This document shows positions 9,375 through 17,678 of a DNA stretch of 64,000 nucleotides, in pieces. The number at the start of each line of letters is the position of its first letter. Positions within the stretch are counted from its first letter, which is position 1. The DNA comes from an uncultured Bacilli bacterium (lineage in GTDB: Bacteria; Bacillota_I; Bacilli_A; RF39; UBA660). The stretch lies in assembly GCA_934157235.1 (NCBI GenBank), contig CAKPHH010000003.1:62001-126000 (forward strand). Direction: 5' to 3'. The notes below the pieces were generated by a model. It saw nothing but the letters and a program-made list of their open reading frames with translations. It did not search any database and was not told the DNA's origin. The position numbers were made by a program, and so were the translations under genes.

Positions 9375-9833
9375 CTATTTTAGATTTGGTAAAATAGTCT
9401 TTTCTTCTTTAAAGATAATTTTGTCACATATAAAATAGTTTGAAAGCGTTGTTGAAGCGTTAGCAATTAGTTTTTCTAGGATTGAAGCTAAGGCAAAATA
9501 TTTGTCTAAGCATAATAGTACTAGTGAATCTATAAAAAATGATAATACTTTACTTCCTAAAAATAATGGTATTTGCTTTTTATGTTTCCTCTTTTTACAT
9601 TTATACACTACTTTTTCGTTTAAAGTAAATGATAAAGAAATTGATGAGGTATAGGCAAGTATGTTACTAATAATAATGCTTTTGGTAATTAAGTGATAAC
9701 TAATTAGGTATACTAAAACATTTATTAGGGTTGTTAAAGATGCAATTATAACATATTTAACAAATTTACTTTTAAGAAGTTTTTTTAGTTTTCTTTTATT
9801 TAGAAATTTCGTAAAATCTTTTGTATTGAACAT
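9375..9833 (-). CDS. GtrA-family membrane protein
   Basis: This protein has four predicted membrane helices in about 150 residues with the GtrA pattern: a basic amphipathic N-terminus, FVKYVIIASLTTLINVLVY, a middle SFTLNEKVVYK loop, and a last helix containing NASTTLSNYFICDKIIF. GtrA proteins are thought to flip or present undecaprenyl-linked sugars for periplasmic or extracellular glycosylation. I chose the ATG at 9833; a longer frame to 9881 would overlap the upstream gene by 86 nt, whereas this start overlaps by 38 nt. A strong hairpin spans its stop codon. Confidence 0.8.
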   Translation of the reverse strand: MFNTKDFTKFLNKRKLKKLLKSKFVKYVIIASLTTLINVLVYLISYHLITKSIIISNILAYTSSISLSFTLNEKVVYKCKKRKHKKQIPLFLGSKVLSFFIDSLVLLCLDKYFALASILEKLIANASTTLSNYFICDKIIFKEEKTILPNLK

Positions 9834-12225
9834 ATTTGTAATCTTTAATTGCCTTTTGAATATTTTTATCAGTATTATCAAATGGAATTATTTCATTATT
9901 TTGATATAGTCCTTGTCTATTAAAAGCTTGGATTTTCTTTCGCATATCTTCAACATACTTAAAATAGCTAGAAATATTTAAATCTAATTTATTTAAAACA
10001 TAGGCTCCTAAGTAATTAGCATTCATGTATTCTATATCATCGGTTTTGATATCATAGTTTGATAATATAGCAGCTTTAGTTGTATATTCTCGTAAATTAC
10101 AAATTGTTTTATCTGGAGAAGTAAAATAGCTTGACTCTAAATAAGGCTGACTGCTATGACTATCAATGATATATGGTAGATGGTCACCAAAGAAAACGAT
10201 AATTGTTGGAACATCTAATTTTTTAATCATTTGATAGAGATTATTTAATTCTTTTGAAGCATCATAAATTCCCTGAGCATAACTTCTCAACAAAGCCGTA
10301 TCTTCGGCTGAATAAGTAGTGTTCTTTACATTTATATCATATTTATCGTATTTGTCTTTTGAAAATGGAAAATGATTCTGTGCGGTAGCAGCCATTATGA
10401 ACTTATAATTACCTTCACTAGTATCTTTTAACTCATTATAAATATCTTCCATTAATGATTTATCTGAGTAGTAAATTCCTTTATTAGATCCTTTTAAATC
10501 AGTACCATAGATTGTTTTTGTTGCTCCAAATATCTCATAGTTTTTCTTACTATTAAATGAGGTCTCTCCCCATGGAGTTAGATACATTGTTGTATAACCA
10601 TTATTATTGAACTCTTTAATTATATTAGGGGCATCTTTACCAGTCGTTCCTTTATAATATTGATTGTAAGGAATAAAACCAGGGGACCAGAAAGATATTG
10701 AGGCACCAGTTAGAATTTCAAACTCAGTATTTACGCTACCTCCTCCAAAGATTGGAACTAATAAATTGAAGACCATTTTGTCTTTATCTTTGGCATAACT
10801 ATCTAGTTCGCTCATTAAAGGTTTATCAAATGTTACTTCATCAATATTTTCTAAATCGGAGAAAGATTCTGATAACAAGAAAACAACATTAGCTTTTTTC
10901 CATTCTCCTGAAGTTTTTTGATTATCATATTTTTCTAAAAGCTTTTCAACATAAGCTGCATCATAGCCATCTGGTACTAATTCCCTTTTAGATAAGGAAC
11001 TTAGAATTATTCCTTGGAAGAAACCAAAGTCCTCTGTAAAACTATCAACAGAAGCATATTGATATAATGATTCTTTATTGGTACCATAAATCTTATTAAT
11101 AACAAAAGTATTTTTATTTACCATTAAGATAATAATAAGTGTAAATGCTACGGTTGTGATTGCTAAAGCAGTTAATCTTTTAGAAAGTTTTTCTATTTTT
11201 AATTTACTAAACTTATCTAAGTAAATTATACCAATACTTAGAGCAAGGAAGAGAATTCCTTTAGCAATAGTTAACCATATCCAACTTCCGATTGTCGTTG
11301 TAGCAGTAGTCATCATTCCCATATTATCTGGATTTAAATAACTGATATCAGATAGTTCTATTGGTATTCCCATAATATTTAGTTTAATATCACTAATTAT
11401 AAAAATAATTAGTGATAGCAGTAATAAAATTATTTTAGTGATACCACTTCTATTAGTTAGACTATTAATGATAATAAATATTAAAGTAATTAATAGATAA
11501 ATAAATATAAAGGGAATAAAATGATTAGCAATAACAAATATGGATTGCTTTAAAATTGTAAATAAATGAAGTGATTGTGTTCTATAAAAGATATCACCGG
11601 ATATATCTATAAATAAAGGTAAAAATATTAGATTAATAGTATATTTATTAAAAAGTGTAGAGATTATTTTTTTAATATTTGGTTTTTTAAATTTAAATCT
11701 ACCAATAAATAAAGTTCCCATACATAATAGGATAATTGGTAAGATGATATTAAGTAAATCTGGTTTAATTAATCTTATGAGAAATAAAACCACAGGATAT
11801 ACAAAGGCGGCTGTTGTGATTGGTAAGCCAACATACTCACCTTTTTTTGCGGTTTTTGTTGCGTGTAACATATTAAAATAAGCTAATCTTATGACACCAC
11901 AAAGCATGTAGTAAATACAAATTATAGTACTTAAAACACTACCATTTGAGATCAGGATAGTTATAATGGCTGGTAGAAGGCCAAAACAAATAACATCCGA
12001 TAAAGAGTCTAGTTGAACTCCATATTCTTGAGCCTCTTTACTATATTTGTATTTTCTTGCTAAAGTCCCATCAAATGAATCACAGATACCGCATAATAAA
12101 AGGCAAAAGGCCGCTACGGTAAAATGGGCTTTAAAGGCACAAATCATTCCTAAAAAGGCAATGGTTGTACCAGTCATTGTCAACATATCACATTTTCTAA
12201 AGAATCCTATTATGTACTTCTTCAT
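9796..12225 (-). CDS. Phosphatidylserine-synthase-like domain fused to LTA-synthase-like phosphatase domain
   Basis: Residues 1-190 form a CDP-alcohol phosphatidyltransferase. It has the DSFDGTLAR and GVQLDSLSD motif halves with the PssA-type QLDSLSDVICFG and several helices. Residues about 200-400 hold about five more helices like the LtaS N-terminus. Residues about 445-800 are an alkaline-phosphatase-fold domain with LLSESFSD (metal Glu), GGGSVNTEF (nucleophile region, apparently Ser where LtaS has Thr) and FFGDHLP (metal Asp-His). One half makes a phospholipid from CDP-diacylglycerol; the other moves glycerol phosphate or a similar group outside the membrane. The ATG at 12225 has GGAG 8 nt upstream and beats the GTG/ATG choices further out. 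Confidence 0.85.
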   Translation of the reverse strand: MKKYIIGFFRKCDMLTMTGTTIAFLGMICAFKAHFTVAAFCLLLCGICDSFDGTLARKYKYSKEAQEYGVQLDSLSDVICFGLLPAIITILISNGSVLSTIICIYYMLCGVIRLAYFNMLHATKTAKKGEYVGLPITTAAFVYPVVLFLIRLIKPDLLNIILPIILLCMGTLFIGRFKFKKPNIKKIISTLFNKYTINLIFLPLFIDISGDIFYRTQSLHLFTILKQSIFVIANHFIPFIFIYLLITLIFIIINSLTNRSGITKIILLLLSLIIFIISDIKLNIMGIPIELSDISYLNPDNMGMMTTATTTIGSWIWLTIAKGILFLALSIGIIYLDKFSKLKIEKLSKRLTALAITTVAFTLIIILMVNKNTFVINKIYGTNKESLYQYASVDSFTEDFGFFQGIILSSLSKRELVPDGYDAAYVEKLLEKYDNQKTSGEWKKANVVFLLSESFSDLENIDEVTFDKPLMSELDSYAKDKDKMVFNLLVPIFGGGSVNTEFEILTGASISFWSPGFIPYNQYYKGTTGKDAPNIIKEFNNNGYTTMYLTPWGETSFNSKKNYEIFGATKTIYGTDLKGSNKGIYYSDKSLMEDIYNELKDTSEGNYKFIMAATAQNHFPFSKDKYDKYDINVKNTTYSAEDTALLRSYAQGIYDASKELNNLYQMIKKLDVPTIIVFFGDHLPYIIDSHSSQPYLESSYFTSPDKTICNLREYTTKAAILSNYDIKTDDIEYMNANYLGAYVLNKLDLNISSYFKYVEDMRKKIQAFNRQGLYQNNEIIPFDNTDKNIQKAIKDYKYVQYKRFYEISK

Positions 12226-12267
12226 TTCTAATACTCCATTCACTACATTTACATCTACTATGTTCTT

Positions 12268-13209
12268 TTATTTATATATTTTACAATATAATTTTGTTAA
12301 TAATTTACTCTTTTCAATTGTCCTTTTTATAAAACTTCTGTTTTTAAAATACTTATTTTTCTTATAATCAGGAACTTCTTTTTTTAAGTAAGAAAAAGCT
12401 GTATCAATAAATTCTAGTCCTACTCTTTTATCTTTTTGATTTCTTTGTTGAATTGTATAATTAGTAATTATCCTGACAGTTAATTTATTTACTTCTTCTT
12501 GAAGATATTCTTTATCTTTGGTATTTTGTCTTATTAAGTCAATTATTTTTAAAATATCAAAGCATCTTTTATCTCTTACAGTTGTTTCACTATTTCCATG
12601 AATTACATAGTAATTTAGTTTTTCATCAACTTTGGCTATTTTTTTGGCATTTATGAAGGCATCTATGACAAAAGGTGCATCTTCATATTTTAGATTTTCG
12701 ACGAACTTTAAGTTATTCTTAGTAATTAATTCTCTTTTATATATTTTATTCCAAGGAGCTAGATTAACTTCATTAATAAGAGTTGGTCTTTTCTTTAGAG
12801 TTGTTTCTGTAAACGATGGTAAATTTATATCTTCTATTTTACCAGAATCATATACTTTATAAAAATCACAAATAACTAAATCAGAGTTGGTAGTAAGTGC
12901 TTTTTGATAAAGAATTTCACAAGCATCTTCTCTTAAGTAATCATCACTATCTAAAAACATTATATATTTACCAGATGATTTAGAAATTCCGAAGTTTCTA
13001 GTTTTACCAATTCCTTGATTTTTATTTTTAAAATATTTAATTCTCTTATCATTATAACTTTTAATAATAGAATCAGTTTTATCAGTTGAGCCATCATTTA
13101 TTAAAACAAACTCTAACTCTTTCTTAGTTTGATTCAGTAAAGAATCAAGACACTTATTCAAATATTTTTCCGCATTATAAATAGGAACAATTATACTTAT
13201 ATCAGACAT
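12268..13209 (-). CDS. Family 2 glycosyltransferase
   Basis: This is a 313-residue GT-A enzyme. It starts with SIIVPIYNAEKYLNKCLDSLL, has an INDGSTDKTDSI loop, NQGIGKTRNFGI, and the metal-binding FLDSDDYLREDA near residue 90, plus NLAPWNKIYKR and a GNSETTV segment typical of the EpsJ/WcaA-like group. It has no obvious membrane span apart from a hydrophobic C-terminal stretch, so it probably acts at the membrane face. Its start codon overlaps the stop of the polymerase-like gene by 1 nt, so the two are coupled. Donor sugar unknown. Confidence 0.9.
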   Translation of the reverse strand: MSDISIIVPIYNAEKYLNKCLDSLLNQTKKELEFVLINDGSTDKTDSIIKSYNDKRIKYFKNKNQGIGKTRNFGISKSSGKYIMFLDSDDYLREDACEILYQKALTTNSDLVICDFYKVYDSGKIEDINLPSFTETTLKKRPTLINEVNLAPWNKIYKRELITKNNLKFVENLKYEDAPFVIDAFINAKKIAKVDEKLNYYVIHGNSETTVRDKRCFDILKIIDLIRQNTKDKEYLQEEVNKLTVRIITNYTIQQRNQKDKRVGLEFIDTAFSYLKKEVPDYKKNKYFKNRSFIKRTIEKSKLLTKLYCKIYK

Positions 13210-14495
13210 TATACTTCTCTCCTTCTTTTATTTTTAAGACTATATAAATTTAATATATATTCTTTTTTACCATAATTTATTAAAACCATTATTAAGGATA
13301 TTACAATTAGACTTACAGATGGAGCTGTTATAATATGGCCGGTAAATAGTGATAAGAATAAAACTAATAATATACTAGTATTTAACATAAGTAAATCAAA
13401 ATTGATTTTCTTCTTTTTAGAAGTAGTTTTGACTAATACATATATATAAGATGAAAAGAAAATTATAAAGCCTAGAATTCCATGATTAAAATAAATATCT
13501 AAATAGTCCATTTCAATTAATTTGGCTTGTTTATTTTCTTGTTCGTAGTAACCTATTCCAAATAATTTATTAGTTAGAGGAGAATTATCATAAAGATATT
13601 TTCGATCAGTAAAAAAAGTTACTCTTTGACTAAAGATAAAATGATCTATTAAATTACCATTATCAATAATATCCATTACATCTTTAACTTTTAGGTAATC
13701 AAGGTGGACTTTAATGTTTTTATAAAAGTTGGTTTGAGGGATGGTTAAAATTAAAGTACTCATACCTACTAAAATAATTAAAAATGAAGAGATAATTGTT
13801 TTATACTTTTTCTTTCTAAAGGATACTATAATTATCCAAATAAAGGTCATACCAATAGTTATTAATAGTGATAATAAAGGTGTTTTAGTACCAATTGTTA
13901 AAATAACTACTAAGTACAGTAATATATATAGTAATTTAGGAATATAATTGTTTTTATTAGAAAAGGTAAGGAAGATAATTGGTGTTAAAACAGATATAAT
14001 TCCCGATATTTCATTAGCTGAATTAAAGTAACCTAAGGTACCAGATTTAGTAATTTGATAACTCTTAAAACCAGAATTTAAGACTATAGGAATAAATATA
14101 AATATTAGATATAGACTTAAAGTATAGAAAAGAGTTTTCTTACTTATTCTTATTTCATCTTTCAATTCATAAAAAGATATTAATAATAAAGGAAAATAAA
14201 ATACACGAAGAAGACCTTGTACTTCACCGAATAAATTATTGTTACCTAAAGTTATTATGTAGAAAATACTATAGATAAAAAATACTAAGTAGTATATGAG
14301 AGATATTTTCTTTTTATAAATAAAAACTGTGCAGAAAGCAATAAAGCATAAAAAGAGCATTCTAATAATAATGCCTAAAGTTAAGTTAAAATTAAATACA
14401 TGTAAACAGATACCTGTTATAAGATCTAGTATTGGTTGTATTAAGATGAAAATACTAATTATTTTGTTTAAATTGCTTTTAACTACTTTGCTCAT
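13209..14495 (-). CDS. O-antigen ligase/polymerase-like membrane protein
   Basis: This 428-residue protein has about eleven to twelve hydrophobic spans, a large extracytoplasmic loop (residues about 250-310, with SQRVTFFTDRKYLYD) and a GTLGYFNSANEISG motif. This is the layout of O-antigen ligase/Wzy-type polymerases. It would join repeat units or attach the glycan to its carrier outside the membrane. A polymerase beside an ABC exporter is not the standard Wzm/Wzt arrangement, so it may serve a second glycan or a ligase role. It is the first gene of the polysaccharide operon, just downstream of a consensus promoter. Confidence 0.8.
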   Translation of the reverse strand: MSKVVKSNLNKIISIFILIQPILDLITGICLHVFNFNLTLGIIIRMLFLCFIAFCTVFIYKKKISLIYYLVFFIYSIFYIITLGNNNLFGEVQGLLRVFYFPLLLISFYELKDEIRISKKTLFYTLSLYLIFIFIPIVLNSGFKSYQITKSGTLGYFNSANEISGIISVLTPIIFLTFSNKNNYIPKLLYILLYLVVILTIGTKTPLLSLLITIGMTFIWIIIVSFRKKKYKTIISSFLIILVGMSTLILTIPQTNFYKNIKVHLDYLKVKDVMDIIDNGNLIDHFIFSQRVTFFTDRKYLYDNSPLTNKLFGIGYYEQENKQAKLIEMDYLDIYFNHGILGFIIFFSSYIYVLVKTTSKKKKINFDLLMLNTSILLVLFLSLFTGHIITAPSVSLIVISLIMVLINYGKKEYILNLYSLKNKRRREV

Positions 14496-14528
14496 TTTTA
14501 TCCCTCTTAATGTAACATTTCTACTAAA

Positions 14529-14557
14529 ATAATATCATTTATAAGAAAGTTAGTCAA
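14529..14557 (-). promoter_or_regulatory. Promoter of the polysaccharide operon
   Basis: On the minus strand TTGACT (14557-14552) and TATTAT (14534-14529) are separated by 17 bp, about 35 nt upstream of the polymerase-like gene's ATG. The shared direct-repeat motif at 14571-14590 lies 13 bp upstream of the -35 hexamer. Confidence 0.75.
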
Positions 14558-14570
14558 ATCTTTGAATATA

Positions 14571-14590
14571 GACATTCTTTGACATTTAAG
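14571..14590 (-). promoter_or_regulatory. Envelope motif, copy 1 (direct-repeat operator candidate)
   Basis: The plus strand reads GACATTCTTTGACATTTAAG, so the minus strand has TGTCAA-N4-TGTCTA. Two half-sites 10 bp apart fit binding by an OmpR-type regulator dimer on one DNA face. It sits between the divergent polysaccharide operon and PASTA gene. Similar copies are at 26596 and 31542. Confidence 0.5.
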
Positions 14591-14658
14591 AGAATTGTTA
14601 GTGTTTATATTTTACATTATTTAGTATATAATTATATAAGAAGATAGAGGTGGTTTAT

Positions 14659-16524
14659 TTGGCAAAAAAGAAAAATAGTAAAAATACTACTATTCCAGAA
14701 GAAAAAAAGAATAAACAAGAAGAAGATTTTGTAAGGAAAATAGAGAATAAAGATACAAAAGATAAGAAAAAGAAAAATACAATTATTAATATTTTAGTTA
14801 TTTTGACAATTGTTAGTTGTTTAGGATTTTTTGGAGGAACTATTCTTAATGGAGTAAACTTAAAAGATATCGTTTTAGCTTTACTTTTGTTACTATTTAC
14901 AGTTTTCTTTGTTTCTGTTAGTGTTACTAATCCTAGCAAGAAGAAAGGTAGTAATATTTTAGCTTTAATAGTACTAATTATTTATCAAGCATTTGGCTGT
15001 TTAGTTATGTTTAATATAATTAAAATGCCAACTATTAAAGTAATGGAAAATTTAGTTGATAAAAGTTTAAGTAGTGCAGTTAAATGGACAACTGATAATA
15101 AGATTGATTTAGAACAAATTTATGAATATAGTGATGTTGTTTCAGAATACCATGTTATTTATCAAAATGTAAAACCTGGTACTAAGTTAAAAAATGTTAA
15201 AAAGTTGATTTTGACAATTAGTGAAGGACCTAACCCAAGTAAAGAGATTATTATTCCAAGTATGATTGGTTGGGAAAGTGAAACTGTTTTAAAATATATT
15301 GAAGATAATCATTTGACTAATATCAAAGTAGAATTTGTTAAGTCTACTTCTAAAGCTAATACTTTAATTGAACAAAGTAAATCTGGTAACGTAAGAAGAA
15401 ATGAGGAAATAAAGTTTGTTTTCTCATATGGTGAAGAACGTGATTTCAGTGAAATTAAGTTAAGTAATTTAACTAATAAGAGTAAATATGAAGCAATGTT
15501 TTATTTAGCTAAAAATGGAATTAAATATGAGTTTGTATATGACTTTTCTGATAGTATAAAAAAAGATAATGTAATAAGTCAAAATGTTGAGGCTGGTACG
15601 ATGATTTCTTTAACTGGTGAAAATGTAGTTATGGTAAAGGTTACAATTAGTAAGGGACCTAAAATTATTGTTCCAGACTTAAAAACTATGAGTGTTGAAG
15701 AGGTTACTAGTTGGATTATTAAGAATAAATTAAAAGTAGAATTTAAAGATGCATACGATGAAAATATAGCGGAAAATAAAATCATTTCAGCTAGTCATAA
15801 TAAGGGAGATGCAGTTAGCGAAGGTACGGTTATTACTATTACAATTTCTAATGGTAAGTTAAGAATGCCAAGCTTTAAGAGTTTAAGTGAATTTAGAGAA
15901 TGGGCAACTAAATATAATATAAATTATGATGAACAACATGAATTTAGCGATAGTGTCGCAATTGGTGATGTTATTAGATATTCTTATAAAAAGGGAGATA
16001 CTATTAAGAATAACGATACAATAATTGTTACAATTTCCGATGGTAAGAAGATTTCTGTTCCTAGTGTTATAGGTTTAACTAAGAGTGCAGCTGGGACTAA
16101 ACTTAAAAGTGCTGGTTTAAATTATAACTTTGTTTATAGATACAATAGTAATGTGGAAAAAGGTAAAGTAAGTAATCAATCTATTAGTGCTGGTTCTACA
16201 GTATCAGCAGGTACAACGGTTACAGTTACAATAAGTAATGGTAAAGCTCCAAGTAATAATGGTAATGGCGGAAATAGCGGTGGTACTACTCCTACTCCAA
16301 AACCATCTTGTGAAAATATTCTTTTCTTTATTCAAAATGGAAATACAGGTTCGCAAGTTTTAAGTGCTACAAGGTCTGCTAATCCTAAATTTAATATTAC
16401 TGCCACTTTTGTTGATAGTTGTAGTAATGGAGATTCTGTATCTGGTTCAGTATGTAATGCTAGTAGTTACGATGATAAGGAACTATCAACATGTAATAAA
16501 ATTAATTTGATAATTGTTAAGTAA
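14659..16524 (+). CDS. Membrane PASTA-domain protein without kinase domain
   Basis: A Lys/Glu-rich cytoplasmic N-terminus (about 45 residues) is followed by hydrophobic spans, then about five to six PASTA repeats between residues about 150 and 530. Each has the VPxxxGxxxxxAxxxLxxxGL pattern and ends in a GTxVxVTISxGK-type strand. A Gly/Asn linker leads to a Cys-containing C-terminal domain of about 75 residues. PASTA repeats bind muropeptides or beta-lactams in PknB/StkP and PBP2x, but no kinase or transpeptidase is present, so this looks like a wall-sensing or scaffold protein. I chose the TTG at 14659 because AGAGGTGG ends 5 nt upstream; a GTG at 14650 would leave no good site. Confidence 0.8.
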   Translation: MAKKKNSKNTTIPEEKKNKQEEDFVRKIENKDTKDKKKKNTIINILVILTIVSCLGFFGGTILNGVNLKDIVLALLLLLFTVFFVSVSVTNPSKKKGSNILALIVLIIYQAFGCLVMFNIIKMPTIKVMENLVDKSLSSAVKWTTDNKIDLEQIYEYSDVVSEYHVIYQNVKPGTKLKNVKKLILTISEGPNPSKEIIIPSMIGWESETVLKYIEDNHLTNIKVEFVKSTSKANTLIEQSKSGNVRRNEEIKFVFSYGEERDFSEIKLSNLTNKSKYEAMFYLAKNGIKYEFVYDFSDSIKKDNVISQNVEAGTMISLTGENVVMVKVTISKGPKIIVPDLKTMSVEEVTSWIIKNKLKVEFKDAYDENIAENKIISASHNKGDAVSEGTVITITISNGKLRMPSFKSLSEFREWATKYNINYDEQHEFSDSVAIGDVIRYSYKKGDTIKNNDTIIVTISDGKKISVPSVIGLTKSAAGTKLKSAGLNYNFVYRYNSNVEKGKVSNQSISAGSTVSAGTTVTVTISNGKAPSNNGNGGNSGGTTPTPKPSCENILFFIQNGNTGSQVLSATRSANPKFNITATFVDSCSNGDSVSGSVCNASSYDDKELSTCNKINLIIVK

Positions 16525-16542
16525 ATAATTATTAAGAAATAA

Positions 16543-16579
16543 AAAGATTCATATCATGATTGTATGAATCTTTATTTTT
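16543..16579 (+). terminator. Intrinsic terminator after the PASTA gene
   Basis: An 11-bp perfect stem (AAAGATTCATA / TATGAATCTTT) with a 9-nt loop is followed by ATTTTTT, 19 nt downstream of the PASTA stop codon. Confidence 0.9.
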
Positions 16580-16863
16580 TGTGTTTAATTTACTCTTCTG
16601 CTTTAATATTTTGCTTCTTGTATTTTCTTTTTATAAAGAATAAGATATGGTTATGAATGCTTATTAAAGTTCTAGAAAATCTATATCATTTTATTACTCT
16701 ACCTATTTGTTAAAAATAAAAGAGCTTTTTTTTTGGGGGGACTGCTTTCTTCAGGGGGCCTGCAAATAGCATCACTTTTTTTTCATATTTCTCAATATTA
16801 TTGATTTATAACATGCTATATTTCTCGTAAATAGCCCTATTTTACCTATCGTTACCTATGTAC
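16580..16863. other. Non-coding left flank of the island
   Basis: I see no gene in this stretch of about 280 bases (the whole gene-free gap runs 16525-16901). It contains G-runs unusual for this AT-rich DNA (near 16734-16741 and 16754-16758), a short CAGG-GGG-CCTG hairpin, and a tandem TTACCTAT pair spaced 10 bp (16841-16859) leading into the 11-bp repeat array. The left boundary of the island must lie in or near this stretch. Confidence 0.5.
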
Positions 16864-16896
16864 TTGTTCCCAAGTTGTTCCCAAGTTGTTCCAAAG
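16864..16896. repeat. Three tandem 11-bp repeats at the left island end
   Basis: TTGTTCCCAAG, TTGTTCCCAAG and TTGTTCCAAAG are in exact head-to-tail order, followed by AATTATT. Two copies of the same unit followed by the same AATTATT occur at 22669-22697, in the same orientation. Arrays like this are typical of integrase arm-binding sites or of end repeats. This function is inferred. Confidence 0.7.
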
Positions 16897-16901
16897 AATT
16901 A

Positions 16902-17591
16902 TTATTTTTGCTTTTTAGATTTTGCTTGTTTTTTTATTTTTGAATTTTTATTAACTTCTATTTTTTCTTCTTCATATTCAACATATAACTCACTAAAAAT
17001 TATTTCTAATCTCTCATAAATTCCATCTTCGCCTTTTAATACCTTTTTTACTTCAGCAAATTTCTTTATTGAAAAGTAAATTATAGCCGATGCTAACACT
17101 ATGCTTATCAAATATGGCAGGGATTTTTCAAAACTATTTATATTAAATCCTTCTTTAGTTACAAATGCCAACGCAATTGATATAACTATGGCTATAATTG
17201 CCCAGAAATTATCTCCTACTATCTTTGGCTTTATGTAAGTTCTATAATGATTTAAAATGCATTCTAAAGCTTTTTTATTATATTTTTTCTCATCTTTTAG
17301 AAATTTTTTAAATAATTCTTTTTCTTTATTATTTATTATTTCATCTAATGATAACCCTTTATTGTCTTTTTTATCAAAATTAAAATATAACTTTGCATTT
17401 AATTCTTTTTCACATATCTTCTTCATTATAAAGAATACAGAGACTAAAACTAAAATCATTAAAATGTATGCCCTACCAATATTTAATATCCATAATAAAG
17501 GCATTATTATAATGTAAGTCCAAAATATTTTCTTTGTAATTCTATTATAAGAGCTTTGTTTTTTATATAAATCTTCTATCTTATTAAACAT
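16902..17591 (-). CDS. Four-helix membrane protein of unknown function
   Basis: This 229-residue Lys-rich protein has two hydrophobic pairs (residues about 25-60 and about 130-170) separated by a charged cytoplasmic segment, then a charged C-terminal tail ending in KKQAKSKKQK. I recognise no family. It is the last gene of the island's minus-strand cluster. Its stop lies 5 bp from the left 11-bp repeat array, so it may be cargo, or may have acquired its 3' end from the island boundary. Membrane location is supported; function is not. Confidence 0.6.
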   Translation of the reverse strand: MFNKIEDLYKKQSSYNRITKKIFWTYIIIMPLLWILNIGRAYILMILVLVSVFFIMKKICEKELNAKLYFNFDKKDNKGLSLDEIINNKEKELFKKFLKDEKKYNKKALECILNHYRTYIKPKIVGDNFWAIIAIVISIALAFVTKEGFNINSFEKSLPYLISIVLASAIIYFSIKKFAEVKKVLKGEDGIYERLEIIFSELYVEYEEEKIEVNKNSKIKKQAKSKKQK

Positions 17592-17678
17592 ATAAAACCT
17601 CCTGATTAGCTAATATTATACCATAATTTGATAATATAATTGCTGCATAATAAAAGATATTGACTATTTCATCAATAC

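Noticed and set aside
14650..14658. GTG at 14650 as start of the PASTA protein
   Set aside because: It lies inside the AGAGGTGG ribosome site. The TTG at 14659 is correctly spaced.
16734..16758. G-runs as a G-quadruplex
   Set aside because: There are only two long G-runs, separated by other sequence; four evenly spaced runs are not present.
16864..16896. CRISPR-like repeat array
   Set aside because: The 11-bp units are directly adjacent with no spacers and only three copies. No cas gene is present.
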